NCBI RefSeq assembly: GCF_003966695.1
Contig: NZ_AP018827.1
Coordinates: 930,001 to 994,000 of the forward strand
Direction of reading: 5' to 3'
Length of the DNA stretch: 64,000 bases
Origin: Asticcacaulis excentricus
GTDB lineage: Bacteria; Pseudomonadota; Alphaproteobacteria; Caulobacterales; Caulobacteraceae
The notes below the pieces were generated by a model that was not told where the DNA came from, made no database searches, and worked only from the letters and a program-made list of their open reading frames with translations. This document shows, piece after piece, positions 53,042 to 62,326 of this stretch (the stretch's first letter is position 1; every line of letters starts with the position of its first letter). A program made the position numbers and the translations under genes.

Positions 53042-53370
53042 TAAACTTCACCGACCAGCTTTTCCAGCCGTTCGGCGGCGTCGGAAATCGCAAAGGCCGC
53101 CTTGCGTTCGATCTCGAAGGCCCCGGCGGACATGCGCGCCTGCGCCGACTGCGCTTCTTCCAATTGGGCGCGCAGTTCTTCCATCTCATCGACCAGCAGC
53201 AGCGACGCCATCAGGAACAGGCGCACCTCACCGATCGCCCCGACATCGGAGACCACCATTTCCACGTGGTCGTTAAAGACGCGCGCCAGTTCCTGCACGC
53301 GCGCTTCCTGACCGTCGGCACAACCGACCGTATAGGGCTTGTTATTGACCTTAACCGTAACCTCAGCCAT
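53041..53370 (-). CDS. zapA: cell division protein ZapA
   Basis: 109 residues. The N-terminal ZapA domain (VTVKVNNKPYTVGCADGQEA, VQELARVFNDHV) and a long C-terminal coiled coil (EEVRAQLEE-like run from LLLVDEMEELRAQLEEAQSA) fit ZapA, which bundles FtsZ filaments at the division site. Its start overlaps the end of the upstream coiled-coil gene. That gene order (zauP-zapA) is the one known in Caulobacter. Confidence 0.92.
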   Translation of the reverse strand: MAEVTVKVNNKPYTVGCADGQEARVQELARVFNDHVEMVVSDVGAIGEVRLFLMASLLLVDEMEELRAQLEEAQSAQARMSAGAFEIERKAAFAISDAAERLEKLVGEV

Positions 53371-53669
53371 CAGGCGGCCTGCTCATTGAGAAGTTGACGG
53401 ATATCCTTGGCGGCGACGCCCAGCGCCTCAAAAGCCTCCGAAGCCGCGGCTTCCAGCGCCTTTTCACGGGCCTTCAGCGCGCCGATTTCGTCCTGAAGAC
53501 GACGAGCCTCTGCGGGAAACGAATCGCCGTTGTGATCGGCGCTGCGACCTTGCAAATCGCGGATACGGGTTTCGAGCGCATTGAGCGCGCTGTCCAGACG
53601 CTCGACCGCCGCTGTCAGGCTGGCGCCCGCGACCGGAGAAAGCTGAGCCGTGTTCTGAGCATTTTCCAT
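53370..53669 (-). CDS. zauP: ZauP-like coiled-coil division protein
   Basis: About 99 residues, nearly all predicted coiled coil (AVERLDSALNALETRIRDLQ, LQDEIGALKAREKALEAAAS). Position directly upstream of and overlapping zapA, together with size and coiled-coil character, match ZauP, the Caulobacter partner needed for ZapA function at the Z-ring. The name rests on synteny more than on sequence. ATG 53669 is preferred, with AGGAAG upstream; GTG 53702 is possible. Confidence 0.75.
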   Translation of the reverse strand: MENAQNTAQLSPVAGASLTAAVERLDSALNALETRIRDLQGRSADHNGDSFPAEARRLQDEIGALKAREKALEAAASEAFEALGVAAKDIRQLLNEQAA

Positions 53670-53841
53670 GGGTTGACTGTACTTCCTAAAGGGCTGCTTC
53701 ACAAGTCATGCAGCCTGAAAGGCGAAAATTAGCCCCGTACACCCCTGCGGTGCCAAATTCCTAAAACTCGAATATGGCCATTCTCCGGCATATGGGCTAA
53801 AGGACCGCGCAACCTCACCCCCCGTATTTGTTGAGATTGCC

Positions 53842-55854
53842 ATGTCCCTGCCGCCGATCCCTGGTCTCCCCGCTGCCAAGCCATCTCCGACCGTGATGGC
53901 GGATGCGATTCGCGTCCTGTCGATGGAAGCGGTGCACCGCGCCAAGTCCGGCCACCAGGGGATGCCGATGGGCATGGCCGATGTGGCGACCGTGCTCTGG
54001 ACGAAGTTCCTCAAATACGATCCAAAAAAGCCTGACTGGGCTGACCGCGACCGCTTTGTGCTGTCGGCGGGTCACGGCTCGATGCTGATCTATTCGCTGC
54101 TGCACCTGACGGGTTTCAAGTCGGTGTCGATGGACGACATCAAAAACTTCCGTCAGTGGGGCTCGACCACCGCCGGCCACCCGGAATACGGCCATACGGC
54201 GGGCGTTGAATGCACCACCGGTCCGCTGGGTCAGGGACTGGCGACCGCCGTGGGCATGGCCATGGCTGAACGCCACCTCAATGCGCGCTTTGGCGATGAG
54301 ATCGTCGATCACCGCACCTGGGTTATCGCGGGTGACGGCTGCCTGATGGAAGGCGTGTCGCACGAAGCCATCTCGCTGGCCGGGCGCCTGAAACTCAACA
54401 AGCTGATCGTGCTGTGGGACGACAATAACGTCACCATCGACGGCGTGGCAACCATTGCCGAAACCGGCGACCAACTGGCGCGCTTCAAGGCGGCAGGCTG
54501 GGCCGTGAAGGCCGTCGATGGCCACGACCATGCGAAGATCGCCGCCGCCATGCGCTGGGCCACGCAGCAGTCGAAGCCGGTCCTCCTAGCCTATAAGACG
54601 CTGATTTCGAAGGGCGCAGGCCCGAAGGAAGGTGATCCGCACTCTCACGGCTACACCCTGTTTGATGACGGCATCGTGGCGGCGCGTGAGGCCATGGGCT
54701 GGACTGCCGAGGCCTTTAGCGTCCCGGCCGAGATCAAGAAGGCCTGGGAAGCCGCCGGTCGCAAGGCCGCGCGTCCGCGCAAGGCGTGGGAAGCGGCCCT
54801 CAAGGTGCATCCGAAACGCGACGCCTTTGAGCGCGCCATGACCGGCGACCTGCCCGCCAATGCGTTTGAGGCGCTGGACGCCCACATCGAAAAGCAACTG
54901 GAGTTGAAGGCGGGCGATGCCACACGCTCCGCGTCCGGGGCCGCTCTGGCGCAACTGGTGCCGCATATCGACGAAATGATCGGCGGCTCGGCCGACCTGA
55001 CCGGTTCGAATAACACGCTGGTCAAGGGCATGACCGCCTTTGACGCCCCGACCTATGACGGTCGCTATGTGCACTATGGCATCCGCGAATTCGGCATGTC
55101 GGCGGCGCTGAACGGCATGGCGCTGCATGGCGGCATCATCCCCTATTCGGGCACCTTCTTTGTCTTCTCCGACTATTCGCGCCCGGCCATCCGTCTGGCA
55201 GCTCTGATGGGCATTCGCGTTATCAACGTCCTGACGCATGACTCGATCGGCGTCGGCGAAGACGGCCCGACGCACCAGCCGGTCGAACATCTGGCCAGTT
55301 TCCGCGCTATGCCGAACATCCTGACCTTCCGTCCGGCGGATATTGTCGAAGCGGCAGAATGCTGGAAGGCAGCCCTTCTTGAGCGTAAGTCGCCGTCGCT
55401 GATGGTGCTGTCGCGTCAGAAGGTCCCGGCGGTGCGCCATCAGGGCGGCAACCTGTCAGCCAAAGGCGCCTATGAGCTGAAAGCCGCTTCCAGCGAAGCC
55501 AAGGTGTCGATCTTCTCATCGGGCACCGAAGTCTCGGTCGCCGTGGCAGCCGCTGAGGCGCTCGAAGCGCAAGGCATCCCGACCCGCGTCGTTTCGACGC
55601 CGTGCTGGGCGCTGTTCGACCGTCAGCCCGCCAAATATCAGGCCGAAGTCATCGGCTCAGCGCCGGTCAATGTCGCCATCGAAGCGGCGGTGTCACTGGG
55701 CTGGGAACGCTTTATCGGTCAGGGCGGTATCTTCGTCGGCATGAACGGCTTCGGTGCCTCGGCCCCGCAGGACGTGCTGTACAAGCAGTTCGGCATCACC
55801 AAGGAGGCCGTGGTCGAGAAGGTGACGGCGAAACTGGCGGCCAAGGCGGGTTAA
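53842..55854 (+). CDS. tkt: transketolase
   Basis: 670 residues, the normal bacterial length. The thiamine diphosphate domain is clear: HRAKSGHQGMPMGMADV, TTGPLGQGLATAVGMAMAER, GDGCLMEGVSHEAISLAG, WDDNNVTIDG. The pyrimidine domain (GGSADLTGSNNT, HYGIREFGMSAALNGM, THDSIGVGEDGPTHQPVEHL) and C-terminal domain follow. It moves two-carbon units in the pentose phosphate pathway, and so also handles pentoses such as arabinose and xylose after phosphorylation. A terminator follows closely. Confidence 0.97.
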   Translation: MSLPPIPGLPAAKPSPTVMADAIRVLSMEAVHRAKSGHQGMPMGMADVATVLWTKFLKYDPKKPDWADRDRFVLSAGHGSMLIYSLLHLTGFKSVSMDDIKNFRQWGSTTAGHPEYGHTAGVECTTGPLGQGLATAVGMAMAERHLNARFGDEIVDHRTWVIAGDGCLMEGVSHEAISLAGRLKLNKLIVLWDDNNVTIDGVATIAETGDQLARFKAAGWAVKAVDGHDHAKIAAAMRWATQQSKPVLLAYKTLISKGAGPKEGDPHSHGYTLFDDGIVAAREAMGWTAEAFSVPAEIKKAWEAAGRKAARPRKAWEAALKVHPKRDAFERAMTGDLPANAFEALDAHIEKQLELKAGDATRSASGAALAQLVPHIDEMIGGSADLTGSNNTLVKGMTAFDAPTYDGRYVHYGIREFGMSAALNGMALHGGIIPYSGTFFVFSDYSRPAIRLAALMGIRVINVLTHDSIGVGEDGPTHQPVEHLASFRAMPNILTFRPADIVEAAECWKAALLERKSPSLMVLSRQKVPAVRHQGGNLSAKGAYELKAASSEAKVSIFSSGTEVSVAVAAAEALEAQGIPTRVVSTPCWALFDRQPAKYQAEVIGSAPVNVAIEAAVSLGWERFIGQGGIFVGMNGFGASAPQDVLYKQFGITKEAVVEKVTAKLAAKAG

Positions 55855-55882
55855 TACCAGCTTTTCGAGCCCCTCTTTATCG

Positions 55883-55908
55883 GGCGCGGGCTTCGGTCCG
55901 CGCCTTTT
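55883..55908 (+). terminator. terminator after tkt
   Basis: GGCGCGG / CCGCGCC stem with loop GCTTCGGT and a TTTT tail, about 30 bp past the tkt stop. Confidence 0.85.
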
Positions 55909-56112
55909 GCGTAGGTCAAAAGGTCACAGAAACCGATTGCACAGGTCAAAGCCGCGTGATCGGCCCTTTGGTATTTGACGCGCCGTCCCTATACCTGTAC
56001 GGTCTTACGCATCGACTTTTGAACTGCGACTTTCTACTGCGGCCCCGGCCGTATCTGCGAACTTCCTTTCATAGATCGACGACTACCACGCTGCCTTTGA
56101 AAGGAATTTATC
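55909..56112 (+). promoter_or_regulatory. long leader of the cold-shock gene
   Basis: About 200 bp without a gene between the tkt terminator and the cold-shock coding sequence. Long 5' leaders that control translation with temperature are typical of csp genes. AAAGGAATTT directly before the ATG supplies the ribosome site. Confidence 0.45.
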
Positions 56113-56322
56113 ATGAGCACAGGTACGGTTAAGTGGTTCAACGGAACCAAGGGTTATGGCTTCATTCAGCCGGACGACGGTGGCAACGACGTGTTCGTGC
56201 ACATCTCGGCCGTTGAGCGTTCGGGCCTGCGCGGCCTCAACGAAGGCCAGAAGGTCACCTTCGAACTGGCCCGCGACAAGCGTTCGGGCAAGATGTCGGC
56301 TGAAAACCTTCAGGTCGCCTAA
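56113..56322 (+). CDS. cold-shock-domain protein
   Basis: 69 residues with both RNA-binding motifs of the CspA fold: [20 protein letters not shown] (RNP1) and [14 protein letters not shown] (RNP2), and the ending [19 protein letters not shown]. It is an RNA chaperone or regulator of translation at low temperature or on growth arrest. A strong ribosome site (AAAGGA) and a following terminator make it a single-gene unit. Confidence 0.96.
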   Translation: MSTGTVKWFNGTKGYGFIQPDDGGNDVFVHISAVERSGLRGLNEGQKVTFELARDKRSGKMSAENLQVA

Positions 56323-56346
56323 GCCTTTTTCAGCTTTTGCTGAATG

Positions 56347-56377
56347 AAAAAGCCGCTCCAACCGGGGCGGCTTTTTT
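56347..56377 (+). terminator. terminator after the cold-shock gene
   Basis: AAAAAGCCGCTCC / GGGCGGCTTTTTT: GC stem flanked by A and T runs. Confidence 0.92.
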
Positions 56378-56410
56378 GCATTTGTGCCGCGGCTGTGCCA
56401 AAAGCCCCCG

Positions 56411-57415
56411 ATGCAAGACCCTGTACTCGATACCCTGTTCCGCCCGTTCGAGGATGGCCTGATCGACTGGCCCGCCTCCCCCGCCCTCTTCCTGCGCGCC
56501 CGCTATGGCGCGGCGTTGAGCGGTGTGGACCGCACGCGCCTGATCTGCGACCAAAGCTTTAAACCCGAACACGACCGGCTGAAACAGGCGGGCTTCACCC
56601 TGCGCACGGCAACAGACACGGCGCGCTATCCGCTGGTGATCGTTCTGCCGCCAAGGCAGCGCGAGGAATACCGCGCCCTTTTGGCTCGTGCCGTCGAAAG
56701 CGCCGAACCGGGCGGCATCGTGCTGGCCTGCGTCTCCAATCTCGAAGGGGCCAAGACGGTCGAAAACGACCTGAAAGCTCTGTGCGGTACGGTGGTCTCG
56801 CTGTCGAAGAACAAGTGCCGCGCCTTCTGGGCCACCACCGATGCGATCAACGTGGATCAGGTGGCGCAGTGGCGGACGCTCGATGCACCGCGCCCGATTC
56901 TGGATGGGCGTTTCCAAAGCCGCCCCGGCCTGTTCGCTTGGGACCGCATTGATGCGGGGTCCGAGCGGCTGGTGGCGCATTTGCCCGCCTTGAGCGGTCA
57001 CGGGGCCGATCTGGGCGGCGGTTACGGCTATCTGAGCGATGAGGTGCTGCGCCGCCATCCGGAGGTGCGCCTCGACCTCTATGAGGCCGAGCAGCGGGCG
57101 GTTGAGTTGGCCGAACTCAATCTCAAAGCCTATGGCGAACGGGTTCGTTTCCGCTGGCACGACGTGACCAAGGGCATCGACGGCCCCTACGACTTTATCG
57201 TCTCCAATCCGCCCTTTCATGCCGGGCGCGCTGATCAGCCGGAACTGGGGCAGGCCTTTATCCGCAGCGCCTCCTCCGCGCTGAAACCCAGCGGCAGCCT
57301 GTATATGGTCGCCAACCGCCACCTGCCCTATGAGGCCGGGCTGAAAGCCGCCTTCAAGAGTGTCAGCCTGCTGCACGAAGACCGCGACTACAAGGTCTAT
57401 CGGGGGATTAAATGA
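56411..57415 (+). CDS. RsmC/RlmG-type rRNA guanine-N2 methyltransferase
   Basis: 334 residues. The start ATG 56411 gives PVLDTLFRPFEDGLIDW. The N-terminal half is the degenerate methyltransferase-like domain of this family; the C-terminal half is the active SAM domain with LSGHGADLGGGYGYLSDEVL and the catalytic IVSNPPFHAG. Members methylate 16S rRNA G1207 (RsmC) or 23S rRNA G1835 (RlmG); RsmC is more likely from overall length. It overlaps the next gene (ATGA), an rRNA pseudouridine synthase, forming an rRNA-modification operon. Confidence 0.85.
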   Translation: MQDPVLDTLFRPFEDGLIDWPASPALFLRARYGAALSGVDRTRLICDQSFKPEHDRLKQAGFTLRTATDTARYPLVIVLPPRQREEYRALLARAVESAEPGGIVLACVSNLEGAKTVENDLKALCGTVVSLSKNKCRAFWATTDAINVDQVAQWRTLDAPRPILDGRFQSRPGLFAWDRIDAGSERLVAHLPALSGHGADLGGGYGYLSDEVLRRHPEVRLDLYEAEQRAVELAELNLKAYGERVRFRWHDVTKGIDGPYDFIVSNPPFHAGRADQPELGQAFIRSASSALKPSGSLYMVANRHLPYEAGLKAAFKSVSLLHEDRDYKVYRGIK

Positions 57416-58113
57416 GGCTGATCAAACTTCTGGCCAATCTCGGCTACGGGTCGCGCAAAGAGGTGCAGAAATACATCCGCATGGGGATCGTCACCGACGC
57501 CGAAGGCAACGTCCTGAAAGACGACGCCAAAACCGCCCATGAGGATATCCGCTTCAATGAGCGCCCGCTCGATCCGGCGCATGGCGTGGTGCTGATGCTC
57601 AACAAGCCGACCGGCTATGTCTGTTCGCTAAAGGACACGGGCAAGCTGGTCTATGAACTGCTGCCGCACCGTTTCAGCGAGCGTAAGCCCGTCCTGTCCA
57701 CCGTCGGACGGCTCGATTCGGAGACGTCGGGCCTGCTGCTGTTTACAGATGATGGTGACTATCTGCACCGCATCATCTCGCCCAAAAACCACATCGCCAA
57801 AATCTATGAGGTGACATTGGCCCGCCCGCTCGAAGGGCACGAAGCGGCGATTTTCGCTTCCGGTGAACTGATGCTGGAGTCGGAAAAGACACCGCTCAAG
57901 CCCGCCACCATGGAACAGACGGGCGAAAAGACTGCGCGCCTGACCCTCTATGAAGGGCGTTACCATCAGGTGCGCCGCATGTTCGCCGCTGTCGGCAACC
58001 ACGTCGAAGCCCTGCACCGCGCCCAGATGGGTGATCTGACGCTGGGGGATCTGCGGCCGGGAAAATGGCGGCTTCTGACGGCCTCCGAACGCGACGGTCT
58101 GCTGCAAAGCTGA
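57412..58113 (+). CDS. RsuA-family rRNA pseudouridine synthase
   Basis: 233 residues. An N-terminal S4 RNA-binding domain (LIKLLANLGYGSRKEVQKYI) precedes the catalytic domain with the Asp in STVGRLDSETSGLLLFT, LNKPTGYVCS and YHQVRRMFAAVGNHVEALHR. These are RsuA/RluB/E/F features; U516 of 16S rRNA is the most likely target by similarity to RsuA. Start codon overlaps the upstream methyltransferase stop. Confidence 0.92.
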   Translation: MRLIKLLANLGYGSRKEVQKYIRMGIVTDAEGNVLKDDAKTAHEDIRFNERPLDPAHGVVLMLNKPTGYVCSLKDTGKLVYELLPHRFSERKPVLSTVGRLDSETSGLLLFTDDGDYLHRIISPKNHIAKIYEVTLARPLEGHEAAIFASGELMLESEKTPLKPATMEQTGEKTARLTLYEGRYHQVRRMFAAVGNHVEALHRAQMGDLTLGDLRPGKWRLLTASERDGLLQS

Positions 58114-58154
58114 GAAGAGCGACCTAAGACAACCTCAGGGCGCTTTTTCGTCAC

Positions 58155-58622
58155 CTACTTCTTTTGTGGCCCGCATGCGCCGGGATGAAACCTCAGGACG
58201 TCACCTTTGAGCCCCTTGCCGTCAGGACCGTGCGGCGGTTTGGGCAGGGCCAGACGTTCATCGGCGTCGATAAAACCGTTTTTATTGCTATCGGCAGCAT
58301 CGAAATGCGCTTTCAGAGGGGCCGAAACCTCCGCCCACGACAACTTGCCATCATGGTCCGTGTCCAGCATCTCCAGTCGGGGCGGCCCCATCGGCGGACC
58401 TTTGGCATCGGGACCTTCCGTGCCAACGGGCGCGCAGTGCGGGGGCCGGAAAGCTTCAAACTCGGACTTGCTGATCTGACCATCCTTGTTGCTGTCCATC
58501 GCCTCAAAAACCGGCGGCGGAGGTGGTGGGGTCGCCTTGTCTTCAGCCCATACGGGCAGGCTTGCGACGATTAGGGCGCTGCCGACCACAAGGCCGGACA
58601 GGAACAGGCGATTACGTGTCAT
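58155..58622 (-). CDS. secreted EF-hand calcium-binding protein
   Basis: 155 residues with signal peptide (LFLSGLVVGSALIVASLPVWA). Three EF-hand-like loops are seen: DSNKDGQISKSEF (~residues 43-55), DTDHDGKLSWAEV and DSNKNGFIDADE, each with the Asp/Asn/Gly/Glu pattern for Ca binding. The middle is Pro-rich. The role is unknown; such small proteins are common in the periplasm of Caulobacterales. It is divergent from the two-component system that follows. Confidence 0.88.
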   Translation of the reverse strand: MTRNRLFLSGLVVGSALIVASLPVWAEDKATPPPPPPVFEAMDSNKDGQISKSEFEAFRPPHCAPVGTEGPDAKGPPMGPPRLEMLDTDHDGKLSWAEVSAPLKAHFDAADSNKNGFIDADERLALPKPPHGPDGKGLKGDVLRFHPGACGPQKK

Positions 58623-58795
58623 GGGGTGTCTCCCAACATCTGGAGGCCCCAGAATGCACGGGCGAAATGTCCTCAGAATTTCAGTGCTGGTTGAAATTTG
58701 ACCAAAATGTGTCTTGGTGTGTCCGGCGCGACATTCTGCGACCCAGATGTCGCGTCATAAGTCACGCCTGTTCCCGATTACACGTAAGATATCTC

Positions 58796-59521
58796 ATGAC
58801 GCCCGACACCGCCACCAGCCCCCATCGCCCGCACATCCTCGTCGTCGATGACGATTTCGACCTCCGCGAACTGATTTCGGGCTTCCTCAGCCAGAACGGT
58901 TTCGAGGTCCACACCGCCGCCAGCGGGCGCGAGATGGACAAGGTGCTGCAACGCGGCGATATCGGTCTGGTCGTGCTCGACTACATGATGCCGGGCGAGG
59001 ACGGCCTGTCGATCTGCAAGCGCCTGAACCAGAAGGGCGGACCGCCGGTGATCATGCTGTCGGCCAAGGGTGAGGAGATCGACCGCATAGTGGGCCTTGA
59101 ACTGGGGGCCGATGACTATCTGGCCAAGCCCTTCCACCCGCGTGAGCTTCTGGCGCGTATCCGGGCGGTGATGCGGCGCGGCGACGGCCGTGGTCAAGGT
59201 GAAAAATCCCCGCTGACGACCTTTTTCGGCTGGACGCTCGACAATATCAAACGCACGCTGCAACGCCCCGACGGCGTGCAGGTGGCTTTGTCCAATGCTG
59301 AATTCGAGTTGCTGCGCGTGTTTCTGGAACGACCGGGCCGCGCCCTCACCCGCGATCAGATCCTCGATCACCTGCACGGACCCAACAGCGACAATTTCGA
59401 CCGCGCGATTGATGTGCAGATTTCCCGCCTGCGCCGCAAGCTGAACGATGAGGCGAACGATGGTGAAGAAATCATCCGCACCATTCGCGGCATCGGCTAT
59501 ATGTTCCGCCCTCTAAAGTAA
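58796..59521 (+). CDS. OmpR-family response regulator
   Basis: 241 residues. Receiver domain HILVVDDDFDLRELISGFL, phospho-acceptor Asp in LVVLDYMMPGEDG, LSAKGEE and LAKPFHPRELLARI. A winged-helix output domain follows (LSNAEFELLRVFLERPGRAL, RAIDVQISRLRRKL, IRTIRGIGYMF). It pairs with the histidine kinase 12 bp downstream. The ribosome site is weak at ATG 58796. The EF-hand gene upstream might be a target, though this is only positional. Confidence 0.94.
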   Translation: MTPDTATSPHRPHILVVDDDFDLRELISGFLSQNGFEVHTAASGREMDKVLQRGDIGLVVLDYMMPGEDGLSICKRLNQKGGPPVIMLSAKGEEIDRIVGLELGADDYLAKPFHPRELLARIRAVMRRGDGRGQGEKSPLTTFFGWTLDNIKRTLQRPDGVQVALSNAEFELLRVFLERPGRALTRDQILDHLHGPNSDNFDRAIDVQISRLRRKLNDEANDGEEIIRTIRGIGYMFRPLK

Positions 59522-59533
59522 GCATACCCTGCC

Positions 59534-61069
59534 GTGCCCCTGCCCCCCCTGCCGCGATACTTGACCCGCCTGCCCATCTTTACGCAGGTCATGGGCCTGT
59601 GTGTCTTCGTGCTGATCATCTCTATCCTGATCAATATTGCGCTGGTGGTGCTGATGCCGCCGCCCAAACCCTCAGGCTACACGCTGAACGAGGCGGCCAG
59701 GGCGCTGAGCGAGGGGCAGGTCAAACTGCGCAATGGCCGTACGCTCAAAACCGAAACCCTCAGCACTCCACCCGCCTTTATCCGTGAAAAGCCGCCGCAT
59801 CCTTTCGGTGAGAATAGCTTTGAACAACTGATGCGCCAGAGGCTGGCCCAATCCCTCAGGGTGCCCGAAAGCCGTGTCTTTATCGATGGTCGCCCGGACT
59901 TTCGCCGCAACCGTTTCGGCCCGGACCGCATGGTTTTTCGCCTGCCCGATCAGGGGCCGCGAGGTCCCGGTTTTCAGGGCGCGTTTGCCGAGCGCGACGG
60001 ACGCCCGAATATGGGGCCTCTGTCTGCCCCGCCACCGGGTGAGACCCCGGACGGGGCCACCCTGCATCGGATGCGTGAGGCCTTTCTGATCAATAACCTG
60101 CCACCCGGATTCAATGAGCAGATCACCTTCCCCGCCTTCCGGGCGGCGCTTCAGTTGCCGGACGGGCACTACCGCAGCCTGATCCCACCGCGGCAGTTCC
60201 CGGAACCGTGGCAGGTCAGTCTGCTGCTGGGTTTTCTGCTGAGTGCCGCCCTGATTGCGCCCTTGGCCTGGCTATTGTCGCGCCGCCTGACCCAACCGAT
60301 CGCAGCCCTGGCCGAAGGGGCTGCCAAGCTCGAATTCGACCGCGACGCCGAACCGCTGAAAGAAAGCGGGCCGGCGGAGGTGCGCCGGGCGACGCAGGTG
60401 CTGAACGCCATGCAGGTGCGTATCCGTCAGCACGTCGAAAGCCGCACTGCCGTCATTGCTGCCATCGCCCATGATCTGAAAACTCCGCTGGCGCGTCTGC
60501 GGTTGCGCATCGAAAGCCTGCCCGCTAAAGAGCGCGACAAGATCGCTCAGGACATCGCCCATATGGACAGCCTGATCCGCTCAGCTATGACCTTTGCTTC
60601 GGCGGACAAGATGGCGCAGAACGTGGTGCGGCTTGATCTGAGCGCTTTGGCCGAAAGTCTGGCCGAGGACATGGCCGATCTGCACAATGTGCAGATGGGG
60701 CCGATAGAACCGGGCCTGACCGTCATGGCCGACAGCATCGCCATGAAGCGCATCCTGTGCAACCTGTTCGAAAACGCCCACCGCTATGCGGGCGGTTCGC
60801 GTCTCAGCGTGCAGCGTGACGGCGATCAGGTGGTGGTCACCCTCAGTGACGATGGCCCCGGCGTGCCCGAAGAGGCGCTAGAGGCGGTGTTTGAGCCCTT
60901 CCACCGGCTGGAATCCTCGCGCAACCGCGACACCGGCGGGGCGGGACTGGGGCTCAGCGTCGCCCGCGCTCTGGCCGAGGCGCATCAGGGCGCCCTGACC
61001 TTGCGCAATCGCGTCACAGACGGTCGTGTCGAAGGGCTGGACGCCCACCTGATCCTGCCGCTGGCCTAA
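59534..61069 (+). CDS. EnvZ-type sensor histidine kinase
   Basis: 511 residues from GTG 59534. Two membrane segments (VMGLCVFVLIISILINIALV and LLGFLLSAALIAPLAWLLS) enclose a ~190-residue periplasmic region rich in Pro, Arg and Phe. Then HAMP (RLTQPIAALAEGAAKLEFD), H-box AAIAHDLKTPLARLRLRIE, N-box LCNLFENAHRYAGG, and ATP lid DDGPGVP and GGAGLGLSVARALAEAHQG. Overall order matches EnvZ-like osmosensors. The stimulus is unknown. It is coupled to the regulator upstream. Confidence 0.94.
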   Translation: MPLPPLPRYLTRLPIFTQVMGLCVFVLIISILINIALVVLMPPPKPSGYTLNEAARALSEGQVKLRNGRTLKTETLSTPPAFIREKPPHPFGENSFEQLMRQRLAQSLRVPESRVFIDGRPDFRRNRFGPDRMVFRLPDQGPRGPGFQGAFAERDGRPNMGPLSAPPPGETPDGATLHRMREAFLINNLPPGFNEQITFPAFRAALQLPDGHYRSLIPPRQFPEPWQVSLLLGFLLSAALIAPLAWLLSRRLTQPIAALAEGAAKLEFDRDAEPLKESGPAEVRRATQVLNAMQVRIRQHVESRTAVIAAIAHDLKTPLARLRLRIESLPAKERDKIAQDIAHMDSLIRSAMTFASADKMAQNVVRLDLSALAESLAEDMADLHNVQMGPIEPGLTVMADSIAMKRILCNLFENAHRYAGGSRLSVQRDGDQVVVTLSDDGPGVPEEALEAVFEPFHRLESSRNRDTGGAGLGLSVARALAEAHQGALTLRNRVTDGRVEGLDAHLILPLA

Positions 61070-61120
61070 GAGGCATTACCCAAACACAGCCTGTTACCTT
61101 GCGAAACAAGGCGTGCACCG

Positions 61121-61132
61121 GGTAGCGCTACC
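61121..61132. promoter_or_regulatory. perfect LacI-type palindrome upstream of gap
   Basis: GGTAGCGCTACC, perfectly symmetric, about 118 bp before the gap start. The AGCGCT centre matches LacI-family sugar operators in this bacterial group and the site at 6924-6937, suggesting sugar-dependent control of lower glycolysis. Confidence 0.55.
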
Positions 61133-61249
61133 ACGTGCCGCATGATGGTATTTTGCACTTGACTTGGCGAGACTTAGGGACAAAACCAAGGTCGCAAAAA
61201 CATGGATTTGCCGCCGGTTTCGACGGCCCTGAGCACAAGGGATGTGACA

Positions 61250-62272
61250 ATGACTTTACGTGTGGCGATTAACGGATTTGGTCGTATTGGCCGTCTGGTT
61301 CTGCGTTCGATCATCGAGAACAACCGTACCGACATCGAAGTGGTGTCGATCAACGATCTCGGCCCGGTCGAAACCAACGCCCACCTGCTGCGTTACGACT
61401 CTGTGCATGGCAAGTTCCCGGCCGAAGTGAAGGTCGAAGGCGACAGCCTGATCATCACCGCCAATGGCAAGACCTATGCCCCGATCAAGGTGACGGCGAT
61501 CAAGAACCCGGCCGAGCTGCCGCACGCGGCACTCAAGGTCGATATCGCCATGGAATGCACCGGTATCTTCACCTCTAAGGAAAAGGCCTCGGCCCACCTC
61601 GAAGCGGGCGCGAAGAAGGTCATCATCTCGGCCCCCGGCGACAATGCCGACAAGACCATTGTCTATGGCGTCAACCACGACACCCTGACCGCCGAAGACA
61701 CGGTCATTTCCAACGCCTCGTGCACCACCAACTGCCTGTCGCCGGTGGCCAAGGTCCTGTCGGACCTGTGCGGCATCGAGCGCGGCTACATGACGACCAT
61801 CCACTCCTATACGGGTGATCAGCCGACGCTCGACACCATGCACAAGGACCTGTATCGCGCTCGCGCCGCGGCGCTGAGCATGATCCCGACCTCGACCGGT
61901 GCTGCCAAGGCCGTGGGCCTCGTCCTGCCGCACCTGAAGGGAAAGCTCGACGGTTCGTCGATCCGCGTGCCGACCCCGAACGTCTCGGTGGTGGACCTGA
62001 AGATCGTGCCGTCGCGCCCCGTCACGGTCGAAGAAGTCAACGCCGCCATCATCGCCGCCGCCGACGGCCCGATGAAGGGCATTCTCGCCTATACCGACGA
62101 GCCGCTGGTGTCTTCAGACTTCAACCACAATCCGGCCTCCTCGACCTTCGCGCTCAAGCAGACGCAGGTCATCGACGGTCAGTTCGTGCGCATCCTGACC
62201 TGGTACGACAATGAGTGGGGCTTCTCGACCCGCATGTCGGACACCGCCGTCGCGCTGGGCAAGTTCCTGTAA
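61250..62272 (+). CDS. gap: glyceraldehyde-3-phosphate dehydrogenase
   Basis: 340 residues. NAD-binding [15 protein letters not shown] lies at the N-terminus, the active-site cysteine in [18 protein letters not shown], and the substrate site in [23 protein letters not shown] closes the protein. ATG 61250 with AAGGGATG upstream is chosen because it puts the Rossmann motif at the usual position. It catalyses the phosphorylating oxidation step of glycolysis and runs in reverse for sugar synthesis. A terminator, a small membrane-protein gene and pgk follow. Confidence 0.97.
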   Translation: MTLRVAINGFGRIGRLVLRSIIENNRTDIEVVSINDLGPVETNAHLLRYDSVHGKFPAEVKVEGDSLIITANGKTYAPIKVTAIKNPAELPHAALKVDIAMECTGIFTSKEKASAHLEAGAKKVIISAPGDNADKTIVYGVNHDTLTAEDTVISNASCTTNCLSPVAKVLSDLCGIERGYMTTIHSYTGDQPTLDTMHKDLYRARAAALSMIPTSTGAAKAVGLVLPHLKGKLDGSSIRVPTPNVSVVDLKIVPSRPVTVEEVNAAIIAAADGPMKGILAYTDEPLVSSDFNHNPASSTFALKQTQVIDGQFVRILTWYDNEWGFSTRMSDTAVALGKFL

Positions 62273-62280
62273 TAAGATAC

Positions 62281-62311
62281 ACCCCGCCGGAGCGATCCGG
62301 CGGGGTTTTTA
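62281..62311 (+). terminator. terminator after gap
   Basis: ACCCCGCCGG / CCGGCGGGGT stem followed by TTTTT, eight bases past the stop. Confidence 0.93.
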
Positions 62312-62326
62312 TTGCGAGGGAGCGGG

